Of a stretch of 64,000 nucleotides of DNA, positions 17,520 to 27,048 are shown in pieces. Made by a program: the position numbers and the translations under genes. The stretch spans positions 62,001 through 126,000 of the forward strand of contig CACMRM010000001.1 in the NCBI GenBank assembly GCA_902616145.1. The letters run 5' to 3'. Under the pieces are notes generated by a model. The model was not told where the DNA came from. It worked only from the letters and a program-made list of their open reading frames with translations, and made no database searches. Numbering within the stretch: the stretch's first letter is position 1; each line of letters starts with the position of its first letter. This DNA is from an uncultured Pelagibacteraceae bacterium. Its GTDB lineage: Bacteria; Pseudomonadota; Alphaproteobacteria; Pelagibacterales; Pelagibacteraceae.

Positions 17520-18095
17520 ATGAAGAGTTTTTTAAGTTTTCTTATAGCGATAAAAGTTATAAGTTCTAATTTGTTTGCAGCTGAGGCTGGCATGCCTCAG
17601 CTAGATCCAACCTATTGGGCTTCTCAAGCATTTTGGTTAATATTAGTATTTACTATTCTATATATCTCTATATCGAAGTTCTACTTACCTAAAATTAGAG
17701 AAAATTTAGACAATCGCGAAAATAAAATAAAAGAGGATTTAGAATTTGCTTATAAATTTAAAGAAAAATCTGAGGCAAAACTCAAGGAATATGAGCTCAT
17801 ATTAGAAAATGCAAAAAAGGAGGTCTCCAAAATACATTTTGAGTCAAAAAATAATCTAGACAAAGATATTCAATCAAAAAAAGAAAAAATAGAAAAGGAA
17901 ATTGAAAAAGAGATTTTAGAAGCGCAAAAAAAAATTACAGAACTTAAGAAAAATTCAATATCTTCAATCCAAATAATTTCAGAAAACATCGCCTCGAATA
18001 TTATTGAAAACTTATCTGGTGACAAATTAAATGAGAGCAGTGTCAAAGCATCGGTTGAAGAAATTACAAAAAAAAATATTGGAAAGTATTTATGA
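17520..18095 (+). CDS. atpG: ATP synthase F0 subunit b'
   Basis: Peripheral stalk subunit joining F0 to F1. I start at ATG 17520 (191 residues); an upstream TTG would overlap atpE. The N-terminus has a hydrophobic stretch and the family motif MPQLDPTYWASQAFWLILVF, followed by a long charged coiled coil. Two b-type genes in a row (b' then b) are usual in alphaproteobacteria. It overlaps atpF in an ATGA junction. Confidence 0.9.
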   Translation: MKSFLSFLIAIKVISSNLFAAEAGMPQLDPTYWASQAFWLILVFTILYISISKFYLPKIRENLDNRENKIKEDLEFAYKFKEKSEAKLKEYELILENAKKEVSKIHFESKNNLDKDIQSKKEKIEKEIEKEILEAQKKITELKKNSISSIQIISENIASNIIENLSGDKLNESSVKASVEEITKKNIGKYL

Positions 18096-18589
18096 CATTA
18101 GATGCTACTTTTTGGGTGACAATTTCTTTTCTAATTTTTCTAGGTATTTTAATTTTCTTTAAAATCCCTCAAAAAGTTAAGGAAACTCTTGAACAAAATA
18201 TTTTTAATATCAAAAGTCAAATTAACGAGGCTGAAAAACTAAAGGAGGATGCTAAAAACATCTTAACTGAACATGAAAAGAAAATAAGTAATTCTAAAAA
18301 GGAAGTTCAGCAAATGATCAATAAAGCTAATGAGGAGGCAGAAAAAAATATTATTAGAACTAATGAAGAGTTTCATAAATTAATGGATAATAGAAAAAAA
18401 AGTGCTCAAGAAAGAATTAATCAACTTAAAAACCAGGCTGAAAAAGACATTAAAAACGCATCAGTTGAAATAGCTTTAGAGTCTGTGGAAAAATTGATTA
18501 AAAACTCAATAGATAAAAGCAAATTAGATAAAATCTACAGCTCTAGCATCGAAGAAACAAAATTAGCACTTAAGAAGAAATCTAGTTAG
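18092..18589 (+). CDS. atpF: ATP synthase F0 subunit b
   Basis: Second peripheral stalk subunit. The 165 residues begin with a membrane helix (DATFWVTISFLIFLGILIFF) followed by a lysine/glutamate-rich coiled coil to the end. Translation is probably coupled to b' through the ATGA overlap. The gene ends 16 bases before crtI on the same strand, with no terminator visible between. Confidence 0.92.
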   Translation: MTLDATFWVTISFLIFLGILIFFKIPQKVKETLEQNIFNIKSQINEAEKLKEDAKNILTEHEKKISNSKKEVQQMINKANEEAEKNIIRTNEEFHKLMDNRKKSAQERINQLKNQAEKDIKNASVEIALESVEKLIKNSIDKSKLDKIYSSSIEETKLALKKKSS

Positions 18590-18605
18590 AATAGGCCATA
18601 AACAT

Positions 18606-20075
18606 ATGGCAAAAAAAACAACTGTTATTGGTTCGGGTTTTGGAGGACTAGCTGCTTCGCTAAGATTAAAAGCTAAAGGTCATAAAGTTACTTTAGTAGA
18701 AAAGCATCCTGATCTAGGTGGTCGAGCAAGAGTTTTTAAAAAAGATCAGTTTATTTATGATGGTGGTCCAACTGTAATAACTGCACCATATCTATTTGAA
18801 GAATTATTTTCACTTTTTAATAAAAATATTTCTGATTACGTAGAAATAGTGCCTTTGGATTTATGGTACAGATTTGTATTCAGTAATGGGGATACATTCG
18901 ATTACAATGGTGATGCTAAATCTATGGAGGAGCAAGTTAAAAAATTTAACTCTAAAGATTATGATGGATATAAAAATTTAGTGAATTTTACTGAAAAAAT
19001 CTTTGATAAAGGTTTTACGGATTTATCTGACAAGCCCTTTAATAATTTAGTCTTTATGATGAAACAAATTCCATCATTATTAAAATTAAAAAGTTATAAG
19101 TCAGTTTATAGTTTAGTTTCGAGCTATATATCTAATGAAAAATTAAGAAGAGTATTTAGTATGCACCCTCTTTTGGTAGGTGGAAATCCTTTTAGCACTA
19201 CTTCAATATATACTTTAATTTTATTTTTAGAAAAAAAATGGGGCATTCATTACTCGATGGGAGGAACAGGTAGTGTTGTTAAAGCTTTAGAAAAGCTAAT
19301 GATTGAAGAAAATATCAAAATTATCAAAAACGCTGAGGTTACTGAAATTCTTACAGAAAACAAAAAAGTTAAGGGTGTTAAAATAAATAATTCAAAAATA
19401 ATAAACAGCGATTATGTAATTTGTAACTCCGATCCCCCGAATGTCTATAACAACTTAATAAAATCAAAAGAAGATTATAATTTTTTATTTAAACAAAAAA
19501 TGAAAAGAATGGATTATTCAATGGGATTATTTGTTTATTATTTTGGTTCTAAAAAAAAATATAACGATGTTGCTCATCATACAATTTATTTTGGAGAATC
19601 TTATGAAAAACATCTTGATAAAATTTTTGAAAAAAAAATACTGTCTGATGATATAAGTTATTATTTACATCGACCATCTGCAACAGATCCTAATATGGCT
19701 CCAGAGGGCCAGGATGCTTTTTATGTTTTAGTTCCAGTTCCAAATAATTTGTCCAAAGTTAATTGGATCGAAGAAGGTGATAGATTTAAAAATTTAGTTT
19801 TAAATAAAATGGATAAAACTGTTTTACCCGGTATTAAAGAGAACGTAGTAAGTGATTTTTATTTAACACCTGATTACTTTGAAATAGATCTAGCAACTCT
19901 TTATGGCTCTGGATTTTCAATCCAGCCAAAATTTTCCCAGTCGGCTTATTTTAGATTTCATAATCAATCTGAAATATATAAAAACTTATACTTTGTTGGT
20001 GCAGGCACTCATCCAGGTGCTGGAATGCCGGGGGTTCTTTCATCAGCAAAAGTTTTAGACAAATTATTTCAATGA
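18606..20075 (+). CDS. crtI: Phytoene desaturase
   Basis: FAD-dependent enzyme turning phytoene into lycopene. The 489 residues start with the dinucleotide-binding GSGFGGLAASLRLKAKGH (about 8-25), followed by the EKHPDLGGRARVF segment, and end with the CrtI signature GAGTHPGAGMPGVLSSAKV. It is first of four overlapping genes making beta-carotene and retinal. Only 16 bases separate it from atpF, so it may be read through from the ATP synthase transcript. Confidence 0.95.
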   Translation: MAKKTTVIGSGFGGLAASLRLKAKGHKVTLVEKHPDLGGRARVFKKDQFIYDGGPTVITAPYLFEELFSLFNKNISDYVEIVPLDLWYRFVFSNGDTFDYNGDAKSMEEQVKKFNSKDYDGYKNLVNFTEKIFDKGFTDLSDKPFNNLVFMMKQIPSLLKLKSYKSVYSLVSSYISNEKLRRVFSMHPLLVGGNPFSTTSIYTLILFLEKKWGIHYSMGGTGSVVKALEKLMIEENIKIIKNAEVTEILTENKKVKGVKINNSKIINSDYVICNSDPPNVYNNLIKSKEDYNFLFKQKMKRMDYSMGLFVYYFGSKKKYNDVAHHTIYFGESYEKHLDKIFEKKILSDDISYYLHRPSATDPNMAPEGQDAFYVLVPVPNNLSKVNWIEEGDRFKNLVLNKMDKTVLPGIKENVVSDFYLTPDYFEIDLATLYGSGFSIQPKFSQSAYFRFHNQSEIYKNLYFVGAGTHPGAGMPGVLSSAKVLDKLFQ

Positions 20076-20920
20076 AAAGCAATTTGTTAAAAAAACACGC
20101 AAAATCTTTTTATTGGGCAAGTTTTTTTCTGTCGAGCAATACATTGGATAAGTGCTCATCTTTATATAATTTCTGCAGAACATTAGATGATATAGTTGAT
20201 AATGATAATAATCTAAGCGTAAAAAGAGAAATTTTCTCAAAATTTAAAAGTGATTTTGAAAATAAAAATATAGAAAATCAAATTATAAAAGATATGTGGT
20301 CAATTATTAATAGTGAAAATATTTCTAAACAAATAATTATAGATTTATTTGATGGAGTTGAGACAGACTTAGAGGAAAAAGTAGTGATTAATTCAAAAAA
20401 AGATTTACTTATTTACTCTTATAGGGTGGCTGGAACAGTCGGTTTAATGATGTCAAAAATATTGAAAGTAAAAAATAAAGAGGCTTTTAAGGGCGCGATT
20501 GATTTAGGGATTGCTATGCAACTTACTAATATCGCTAGAGATGTTTGTGAAGATAAAGCGCGAAATAGACAATATGTAAAACATGATTTTTCATCAATTC
20601 GAGCTATTATAAATGAGTCTCAAGCATTTTATGAAAAATCATTTACATCTATTAGCTGTATACCAGTTAAATCTAGATTTTCAGTTATTGTTGCAAGACG
20701 AGTTTACAGAAAAATAGGTGACTATATTCTAAAACAAAATAACATAGATAATTATAATAAAGCAGGCAAAATCTATGTCCCAGTATTGGAAAAGGTCATT
20801 CAGACTTTTTTATCTATTATTGACTTTATTAAGTTATTATTCATAAAAAATTTAAATTACGACAATCAATTAAATAATAATATTTTAGAACAAGAGATTA
20901 ATTTGAATGAAAGAATTTGA
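20072..20920 (+). CDS. crtB: Phytoene synthase
   Basis: Condenses two geranylgeranyl diphosphates to phytoene. The 282 residues carry two aspartate-rich metal sites: RTLDDIVDND near residue 37 and AMQLTNIARDVCEDKARNRQYV near 149-170. The start overlaps the crtI stop by 4 bases and the end overlaps crtY by 14. No geranylgeranyl diphosphate synthase gene (crtE) is in the window, so the substrate must be made by a gene elsewhere. Confidence 0.95.
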   Translation: MKSNLLKKHAKSFYWASFFLSSNTLDKCSSLYNFCRTLDDIVDNDNNLSVKREIFSKFKSDFENKNIENQIIKDMWSIINSENISKQIIIDLFDGVETDLEEKVVINSKKDLLIYSYRVAGTVGLMMSKILKVKNKEAFKGAIDLGIAMQLTNIARDVCEDKARNRQYVKHDFSSIRAIINESQAFYEKSFTSISCIPVKSRFSVIVARRVYRKIGDYILKQNNIDNYNKAGKIYVPVLEKVIQTFLSIIDFIKLLFIKNLNYDNQLNNNILEQEINLNERI

Positions 20921-21974
20921 TTATATTATTATAGGAGGTGGGTGCGCGGGTTTATCTTTGGCCTATGAGCTTGAAATAAACGATAAGTTGAAGGAGAAAA
21001 CTTTAGCAATAATTGAAACCCGTGAAGAATATAGGAGAGACAAAACTTGGTCATTCTGGAAAGTATTTGATCATAATTTTGAAGATTGTGTAATTAAAAG
21101 TTGGAATAATTTTACAATTAATACTACTGAAAACTCTAATGAATTAACAAATAAAAAATTTCCTTACCAAAGTATTGATAGTGGAAAGTTTTATAAAAAG
21201 ATAAATACTAAACTCTCAACAAATTCTAATATTAGTTTTTTCAAAAATCTAAACGAAGTCAATTCAGAAAATTCAATAATTTTTAATAGTATTTTTGAAA
21301 AAGAATTTGATAAAACTGAGTTATGGCAACACTTTCAGGGTATCGAGATAGAGACACCTAAGAATATTTTCGATGAAGAAATTATAAACTTAATGGATTT
21401 TAATTGCGATCAGAGAAAAGATGTGCATTTTTTCTACACCTTGCCATTTAGCAAAAATAAAGCTTTAATTGAAACTACTTGGCTATCAGATTTAGAGGAT
21501 CAGAGCCTCAGAGATTATGATCTTCAATTAGAAAATTATATTGAGAATAACCTGGGTATAAAAAACTATAAAATAAATTTTACTGAAAAAGGAGCTATAC
21601 CACTCTTTTCTCCATCATTTAAAAAAAATGATAAAATAATTAATATTGGATCAGCTGGGGGAATGACTCGTTTAAGTACAGGTTACACTTTTTTGAACAT
21701 TCAAGAACATAGTCGTTATATTGTAAAAAACATTGACAATATTAATAAAGCAAAAATATTCTCCTTAGGAAAAAAATATCAATTTTTAGATAAAGTATTT
21801 CTAAGAGTATTAAAAAAACATCCCGAAAAGATGCCTAAAATTTTTTATGATATGTTTAAAACTTCTTCTAATACAATTATAAAATTTTTATCAAATAAAA
21901 GTAATATTATTGAAGACATAAATATTATAAGCAAAATGCCAAAATTAATTTTTTTAAAAGCATTGATTAATTAA
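20907..21974 (+). CDS. crtY: Lycopene beta-cyclase (CrtY type)
   Basis: Cyclises both ends of lycopene to beta-carotene. The 355-residue protein has the N-terminal flavin-binding DYIIIGGGCAGLSLAYEL, the family motif RDKTWSFWK near residue 43, the central FYTLPFSKNKALIETTWLSD block and the GSAGGMTRLSTGYTF motif. It lies between crtB and blh with overlaps on both sides. The bacterial CrtY family fits better than the CrtL or membrane types. Confidence 0.92.
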   Translation: MKEFDYIIIGGGCAGLSLAYELEINDKLKEKTLAIIETREEYRRDKTWSFWKVFDHNFEDCVIKSWNNFTINTTENSNELTNKKFPYQSIDSGKFYKKINTKLSTNSNISFFKNLNEVNSENSIIFNSIFEKEFDKTELWQHFQGIEIETPKNIFDEEIINLMDFNCDQRKDVHFFYTLPFSKNKALIETTWLSDLEDQSLRDYDLQLENYIENNLGIKNYKINFTEKGAIPLFSPSFKKNDKIINIGSAGGMTRLSTGYTFLNIQEHSRYIVKNIDNINKAKIFSLGKKYQFLDKVFLRVLKKHPEKMPKIFYDMFKTSSNTIIKFLSNKSNIIEDINIISKMPKLIFLKALIN

Positions 21975-22879
21975 TGGAAAATATTAACTTTAAGCACTCA
22001 ATTATATTTTTTAATTTTTGTATTTTGATAAGCCCTCTTTATCTAATGTTCAATTTTGAGCCAGTTATATTTTGCTTATTTTTAATTTTAATTTTGGGAA
22101 TTTCTCACGGTGCATTAGATAATATCAAAGGAAAAAAACTTTTAAAATTATTTGGATACAAACAAACTATATCCTTTTATCTTGCCTATATATTAATTTC
22201 ATCATTGATAATAATATTCTGGTTGATATTTCCTAATACAATTTTATTACTATTTTTGATTGTGGCTGCCTATCATTTTGGAAAGGAAGATACAGTATTT
22301 TTTTTTAGAAAAAAGTTTTTCATATCTGAGTGTTTATTCTTCTTAAAAGGATCAGCAGTAATTATGGCCCCACTATTATTAAATAGAGAGGAAACTAATG
22401 AAATATTTAGGATTCTAAATTTTAAAGTTTTTGAGGCAGGATTATTTAGTAATGAATTTTTAATTGGAATGTTATGTCTTGGTTTTTTATCATCTATGTA
22501 CATTTCAAAAAAAGAAAGCACAAATCTAAAAGGTGTCATGATCATGGACTTCTTTTCTTTAATAATACTAAATCTTTTTTTATCACCTATTTTAGCTTTT
22601 ACTCTTTATTTTTGTTTTCTTCATTCAATTAGGCATTCGATTACTCTTATTTTTGAGTTGGATAGATCTTTCAAGCCAGGACTTAAAAAATTTATAATTA
22701 AAGCTATCCCTTTAACTTTTGTAACTGCAGTAATATTTTTATTTGCAATATATTTTTTAAATAACTTTTTTAAGCTTGATGAGGCTATTTACAAGGTAAT
22801 ATTTATTGGTTTGGCGTCACTTACTTTTCCGCATATATTGTTAGAATATCTTTTAGAAAAAAATGAAAAAAGAACTTAA
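21974..22879 (+). CDS. blh: Beta-carotene 15,15'-dioxygenase (Brp/Blh family)
   Basis: Membrane iron enzyme that cleaves beta-carotene to two molecules of retinal, the rhodopsin chromophore. The 301-residue protein has several hydrophobic helices and the expected iron-binding histidines in GISHGALDN, AAYHFGKEDT and FCFLHSIRHS. It completes the crtI-crtB-crtY-blh set and overlaps ispH by 17 bases. No rhodopsin gene lies in this window, but blh strongly implies one in the genome. Confidence 0.92.
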   Translation: MENINFKHSIIFFNFCILISPLYLMFNFEPVIFCLFLILILGISHGALDNIKGKKLLKLFGYKQTISFYLAYILISSLIIIFWLIFPNTILLLFLIVAAYHFGKEDTVFFFRKKFFISECLFFLKGSAVIMAPLLLNREETNEIFRILNFKVFEAGLFSNEFLIGMLCLGFLSSMYISKKESTNLKGVMIMDFFSLIILNLFLSPILAFTLYFCFLHSIRHSITLIFELDRSFKPGLKKFIIKAIPLTFVTAVIFLFAIYFLNNFFKLDEAIYKVIFIGLASLTFPHILLEYLLEKNEKRT

Positions 22880-23807
22880 AATTTATTTAGCTTCACCAAG
22901 AGGATTTTGCGCTGGTGTTAAAAGAGCAATTGAAATAGTTGAAAAATCTATCAGTAAGTTTGGAGCTCCGGTATATGTTCGTCATGAAATAGTTCATAAT
23001 AAACAGGTTGTTGAAGAGTTAAAAGAAAAAGGTGCAATTTTTGTCGATGAATTATCTGACGTAGATGACGCGAGTAGACCTGTAATTTTCTCAGCTCATG
23101 GAGTGCCAAAGTCAGTACCAGAAGAGGCTAAATTAAAAAATTTATCCTTTGTAGATGCAACGTGTCCACTAGTTTCAAAGGTTCACAGAGAGTCGGAACA
23201 ATTAAATAAAAATGGGTTTGATATATTGTTAATTGGACATAAAAATCATCCTGAAGTTATTGGAACAATGGGTCAGCTTCCAAATGAATCAATTAAACTA
23301 ATCGAGACTAAAAATGATGTTGAACTGCTAAAAGAAAAAGATTTTAAAAAACCTCTAGCATATATTACTCAAACAACTCTGTCTGTAGACGATACAGCTG
23401 AAATAATTGAAGCTCTTAAAAAAAAGTTTCCGAAAATTAAAGGCCCTATTAAAGAAGATATATGTTACGCAACTACTAACAGACAGTCTGCAGTAAAAGA
23501 GATAGCTTCCAAGTGTGATATGTTTTTTGTAGTAGGTAGTCGTAACTCTTCTAATTCTGTCAGATTAGTTGAAGTTGCAAAAAAAGCAGGTTGTAATAAT
23601 TCTCATTTGATGCATTCTGAAAAAGAAATTCCTTTTAATGAAATAGAAAATTCTGAAATTATCGGAATATCTTCTGGAGCATCTGCGCCAGAAAAGCTTG
23701 TTCAAACTTTGTTGGACAGTTTAAGAAAAGATAGAAACGTTTCTATTGAAGAAGTAACAGTTGCAGAAGAAAAAGTTGTATTTAAATTGCCGAAAGAACT
23801 TAATTAA
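22863..23807 (+). CDS. ispH: 4-hydroxy-3-methylbut-2-enyl diphosphate reductase
   Basis: Last enzyme of the non-mevalonate isoprenoid pathway, yielding isopentenyl and dimethylallyl diphosphates with an Fe-S cluster. The three cluster cysteines are in PRGFCAGVKRA, VDATCPLVSKVH and EDICYATTNRQSAV, and the HEIVHN and SAHGVP histidine motifs are present. The 314-residue length is normal. It overlaps blh at its start and ends on the start codon of thrB; ispH-thrB-rnhA is a familiar alphaproteobacterial cluster. Confidence 0.96.
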   Translation: MKKELKIYLASPRGFCAGVKRAIEIVEKSISKFGAPVYVRHEIVHNKQVVEELKEKGAIFVDELSDVDDASRPVIFSAHGVPKSVPEEAKLKNLSFVDATCPLVSKVHRESEQLNKNGFDILLIGHKNHPEVIGTMGQLPNESIKLIETKNDVELLKEKDFKKPLAYITQTTLSVDDTAEIIEALKKKFPKIKGPIKEDICYATTNRQSAVKEIASKCDMFFVVGSRNSSNSVRLVEVAKKAGCNNSHLMHSEKEIPFNEIENSEIIGISSGASAPEKLVQTLLDSLRKDRNVSIEEVTVAEEKVVFKLPKELN

Positions 23808-24775
23808 TGGCTGTCTATACAAAGTTAAATAAAAAAAAGATTGAGGAAATTTTATCTAATTATAGTTTAGGTAAGTTAGACTCATTCAAAGGAATTGAAG
23901 AAGGTATAGAAAATACAAACTTTTTTTTATCAATTAATAAAAAAAAATTTATATTAACTATTTACGAAAAAAGAGTTAAATCTGCTGATCTTCCTTTTTT
24001 TTCTGATCTAATGACATCTTTAAATAAAGCTAGCTTTAAATGCCCTGCTCCTATTTCTAATAATAAGAATGAAACTATTACAAATTTTGAGGGTAAAAAA
24101 TTAATGATCGTTTCATTTCTTGAGGGAAAAGCAAAGCAAAATTTATCTCCAGCTAACTGTAAATCAATCGGATCTGAAATAGCTAAAATGCATGATCTCA
24201 CAAAGAATTTAAAACTAAAACGACAAAATGACCTATCCATAAATTCATGGAGAAAATTATTTAATTCAGTCAAAGATAGTTGTGAAAACATACATAAAGA
24301 TCTGCCAAGATTAATAGAGGAAAATCTTAATGATGTTGAAAAAAATTGGCCAAAAAATCTGCCAAAAGGAATAATCCACGCAGATTTATTTCACGACAAT
24401 ATTTTTTTTATTCAAAATAAATTTAGTGGTGTGATAGACTTTTATTTTTCATGTGAAGATTTTTTTGCGTTTGAAATCGCTATTTGCTTTAACGCTTTGT
24501 GTTTTGACGGTCTAAAAAGTAATTTAAGTTTTAACGTTACTAAAGCAAAAAACTTTATAGACGGATATAATTCTATTAGAAAATTAACTGATGAAGAATT
24601 GAATAATATTAAGGTTTTATCTCAAGGCGCTGCTTTGAGATTCTTGTTAACTCGAGTATTTGACACATTAAATAAAGTTGAAGGAGCAATTGTTAAAATT
24701 AAAGATCCAATGGAGTATTTAAAAAGATTAGAATTTCATAAGAATGCAAAAAATCATGAGGATTATTTTTTTTAA
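23807..24775 (+). CDS. thrB: Homoserine kinase (ThrB type II, aminoglycoside phosphotransferase fold)
   Basis: Phosphorylates homoserine for threonine synthesis. The 322-residue protein belongs to the kinase-like APH fold, not the GHMP fold of E. coli ThrB. Seen are the N-terminal GIEEGIENTNFFL, the catalytic loop GIIHADLFHDNIFF near residue 190 and the metal-binding GVIDFYFSCED. It lies between ispH and rnhA. Its pathway partner thrC is 900 bases away on the opposite strand. Confidence 0.92.
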   Translation: MAVYTKLNKKKIEEILSNYSLGKLDSFKGIEEGIENTNFFLSINKKKFILTIYEKRVKSADLPFFSDLMTSLNKASFKCPAPISNNKNETITNFEGKKLMIVSFLEGKAKQNLSPANCKSIGSEIAKMHDLTKNLKLKRQNDLSINSWRKLFNSVKDSCENIHKDLPRLIEENLNDVEKNWPKNLPKGIIHADLFHDNIFFIQNKFSGVIDFYFSCEDFFAFEIAICFNALCFDGLKSNLSFNVTKAKNFIDGYNSIRKLTDEELNNIKVLSQGAALRFLLTRVFDTLNKVEGAIVKIKDPMEYLKRLEFHKNAKNHEDYFF

Positions 24776-25197
24776 TGAAATTAAAGATTTATACTGATGG
24801 CGCTTGCTCTGGAAATCCTGGAAAAGGAGGTTGGGCAGCAATCATATTAGATGACTCTAATCAATCTAAGATTTCTGGAAGTGAAAATAATACAACTAAT
24901 AATAGGATGGAATTAATGGCTCCAATCATGGCATTAAAAAAAATAAAAAAGAAATCAGAGATTACAATTTTTACTGACTCGAAATATGTGAAAGATGGAA
25001 TAACTGATTGGATTAAGAAGTGGAAAGTTAATAATTGGAAAAGTTCAAACAAGAAACCAGTTAAAAATAAAGATCTTTGGATTAAATTGGATAATGCTTG
25101 TCTAAAACATAAAGTTACTTGGAAATGGGTTAAGGCACACGCTGGCAACAAATATAATAATCTTGTTGATGAGTTAGCAGTTTCGAACACTAAATAG
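24775..25197 (+). CDS. rnhA: Ribonuclease HI
   Basis: Degrades the RNA strand of RNA/DNA hybrids. The 140-residue protein shows the catalytic carboxylates in YTDGACSGNPGKGGWA, NRMELMA and FTDSKYVKDGI, the handle region with KWKVNNWKSSNKKPVKN and the final aspartate in NLVDELA. It overlaps the thrB stop by one base and the convergent peroxiredoxin gene by 8 bases. With rnhB, the genome has both types of RNase H. Confidence 0.96.
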   Translation: MKLKIYTDGACSGNPGKGGWAAIILDDSNQSKISGSENNTTNNRMELMAPIMALKKIKKKSEITIFTDSKYVKDGITDWIKKWKVNNWKSSNKKPVKNKDLWIKLDNACLKHKVTWKWVKAHAGNKYNNLVDELAVSNTK

Positions 25198-25675
25198 ATT
25201 TTAAAAAGCTTTCGGCTGAAGATACTTCACAAGTAGCTGTTTCTTTTTCTTCTTCTACTTTTTTAACTTCGCCTTTGTCCACAAGCATAGTGTATCTATT
25301 TGATCTAATTCCTAATCCTTTTTCGGATTTATCTACTTCTGCTCCAATAGCTTTTGTAAATTTAAGAAAAGGATCACCAACCATAAAAATTTTACTGCCA
25401 GTATTTTGGTTTTCACCCCAAGCCTTCATAACATTGGGATCATTTACAGCGATGCATATAATTTTTGTAATTCCTTTTTGAGTAGCTAAGTCGTAATTTT
25501 TTATATACCCAGGAAGATGAAGAGCCGAACAAGTTTTAGTAAAAGCTCCAGGCATACCTAAAATAATAGTCTTACCTTTACAAAGATCTAAAATATCAAT
25601 TTTTTTTACATCATTATTTTGGTCAAGATAAAATAACTCCGAATTAGGTAGTTTGTCTCCTATTTTTATTCTCAT
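25190..25675 (-). CDS. Peroxiredoxin of the Prx5 family
   Basis: Thiol peroxidase that reduces hydrogen peroxide and organic peroxides. The 161 residues match Prx5/type II peroxiredoxins: the peroxidatic cysteine is in PGAFTKTCSALHLPGY near residue 49, and GVDKSEKGLG-like and RYTMLVDKG segments follow. A second cysteine occurs near the C-terminus (ATCEVSSAES) and could resolve the disulfide. The start overlaps the thrC stop by 4 bases. Confidence 0.92.
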   Translation of the reverse strand: MRIKIGDKLPNSELFYLDQNNDVKKIDILDLCKGKTIILGMPGAFTKTCSALHLPGYIKNYDLATQKGITKIICIAVNDPNVMKAWGENQNTGSKIFMVGDPFLKFTKAIGAEVDKSEKGLGIRSNRYTMLVDKGEVKKVEEEKETATCEVSSAESFLKSI

Positions 25676-27048
25676 TGAATTTTGCCCAAAATATAATTTT
25701 TTACTTCTGAATTTGAATTCCTGATAATATCAAATGTTTCTTTTTTATCTATATTCAATTTTAAATGCTCAGGTGAGTCTAAATTTTTTCCTATGGCTTT
25801 TTTAATAGTATCGTTAAACTTATAAGGATGAGCTGTACCAAGAACAACTATATCTCCTAAATTTTTAAAACTTTTTGCTGCTCCTACTCCAGTAGCAGTG
25901 TGAGGATCAATTATAAATTGATGCTCTTTATAAATTTCATTAATTATAGATACTGTCTCTTCATCTGTAACTTTTACTGCTTCAAAATCCTTTTTAATTT
26001 TATCGATTTCTTTTTTTTCTAAATTGAATATGCTTTTTGATGATAGATCATTCATTAATGATCCTACCTTAATATCGCTTTCATCTAATATATAATAAAG
26101 CAACCTCTCAAAATTACTGGCAACTTGTATATCCATACTTGGTGTAATGGTTGCTTTCACTTTATCAGGTTTATATTCACCTGTATTAATAACTCTTTGT
26201 AAAATATCATTTTTATTTGTAGCGACTATAAGTTTATTAATTGGTAAACCCATTTTTTTTGCAATGTATCCAGCATAGACATCTCCAAAATTACCAGTTG
26301 GTACCGAAAAGCTTATATTATTTTTTTTTAATCTAAAGAAAGAATAAAAATAATAAACAATTTGACAAACAATTCTCGCCCAATTGATAGAATTTACGCC
26401 TGACATATTTATTTTTGATCTAAAACTATTTTCATTAAAAAGCTCTTTTACAATTTTTTGACAATCATCAAATGAACCCTCAATAGCTATATTATAAATA
26501 TTAGCTCCACTAATTGTTGTCATTATTTTTCTTTGAATATTTGAAATCTTATTATGCGGATGTAGTACAAAAAGATTTATATTTTTTCTGTTGCTTAAGG
26601 CAGCTATAGCCGCTGAACCAGTATCTCCTGATGTAGCAACTATTACATTTACAGTTTTATCTTTAGCGACTTCTAAATAGTCATACATATTGCCAATTAC
26701 CTGCATTGCAATATCTTTAAAAGCTAAAGTGGGTCCATGATAAAGTTCGAGAAGATTTATATTTCCAATTTTTTTTATATTTACGACTTCTTTATCTTTA
26801 AAACTACTATAAGATTTTTGTATCAGTGAGCTAAGTTCGTCCTTTTTAATTTCACCTGAACAGAAATTAAAGATAATTTCTGTGGCAAGTTCGTTATAAT
26901 TTAGTTGACTTAAATTATTAAGTTCTTCTTGACTATACTTCTTGATTTCAGCAGGCAAAAATAACCCTCCGCCTGGTGCGAGTCCTCTTAAGAAAATATC
27001 TTTAAAGCTAAATTCTAAAGATTTATCTCTAGTGCTAAAATAATTCAT
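25672..27048 (-). CDS. thrC: Threonine synthase
   Basis: Pyridoxal-phosphate enzyme converting phosphohomoserine to threonine. The 458-residue length and the N-terminal MNYFSTRDKSLEFSFKDIFLRGLAPGGGLFLP match the longer ThrC class. The cofactor lysine is in HGPTLAFKDIAMQ and the phosphate loop is SGDTGSAAIAAL. It starts 4 bases inside the surf1 end and is followed by the peroxiredoxin, forming the tail of the cytochrome oxidase operon. Confidence 0.95.
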   Translation of the reverse strand: MNYFSTRDKSLEFSFKDIFLRGLAPGGGLFLPAEIKKYSQEELNNLSQLNYNELATEIIFNFCSGEIKKDELSSLIQKSYSSFKDKEVVNIKKIGNINLLELYHGPTLAFKDIAMQVIGNMYDYLEVAKDKTVNVIVATSGDTGSAAIAALSNRKNINLFVLHPHNKISNIQRKIMTTISGANIYNIAIEGSFDDCQKIVKELFNENSFRSKINMSGVNSINWARIVCQIVYYFYSFFRLKKNNISFSVPTGNFGDVYAGYIAKKMGLPINKLIVATNKNDILQRVINTGEYKPDKVKATITPSMDIQVASNFERLLYYILDESDIKVGSLMNDLSSKSIFNLEKKEIDKIKKDFEAVKVTDEETVSIINEIYKEHQFIIDPHTATGVGAAKSFKNLGDIVVLGTAHPYKFNDTIKKAIGKNLDSPEHLKLNIDKKETFDIIRNSNSEVKNYILGKIQ

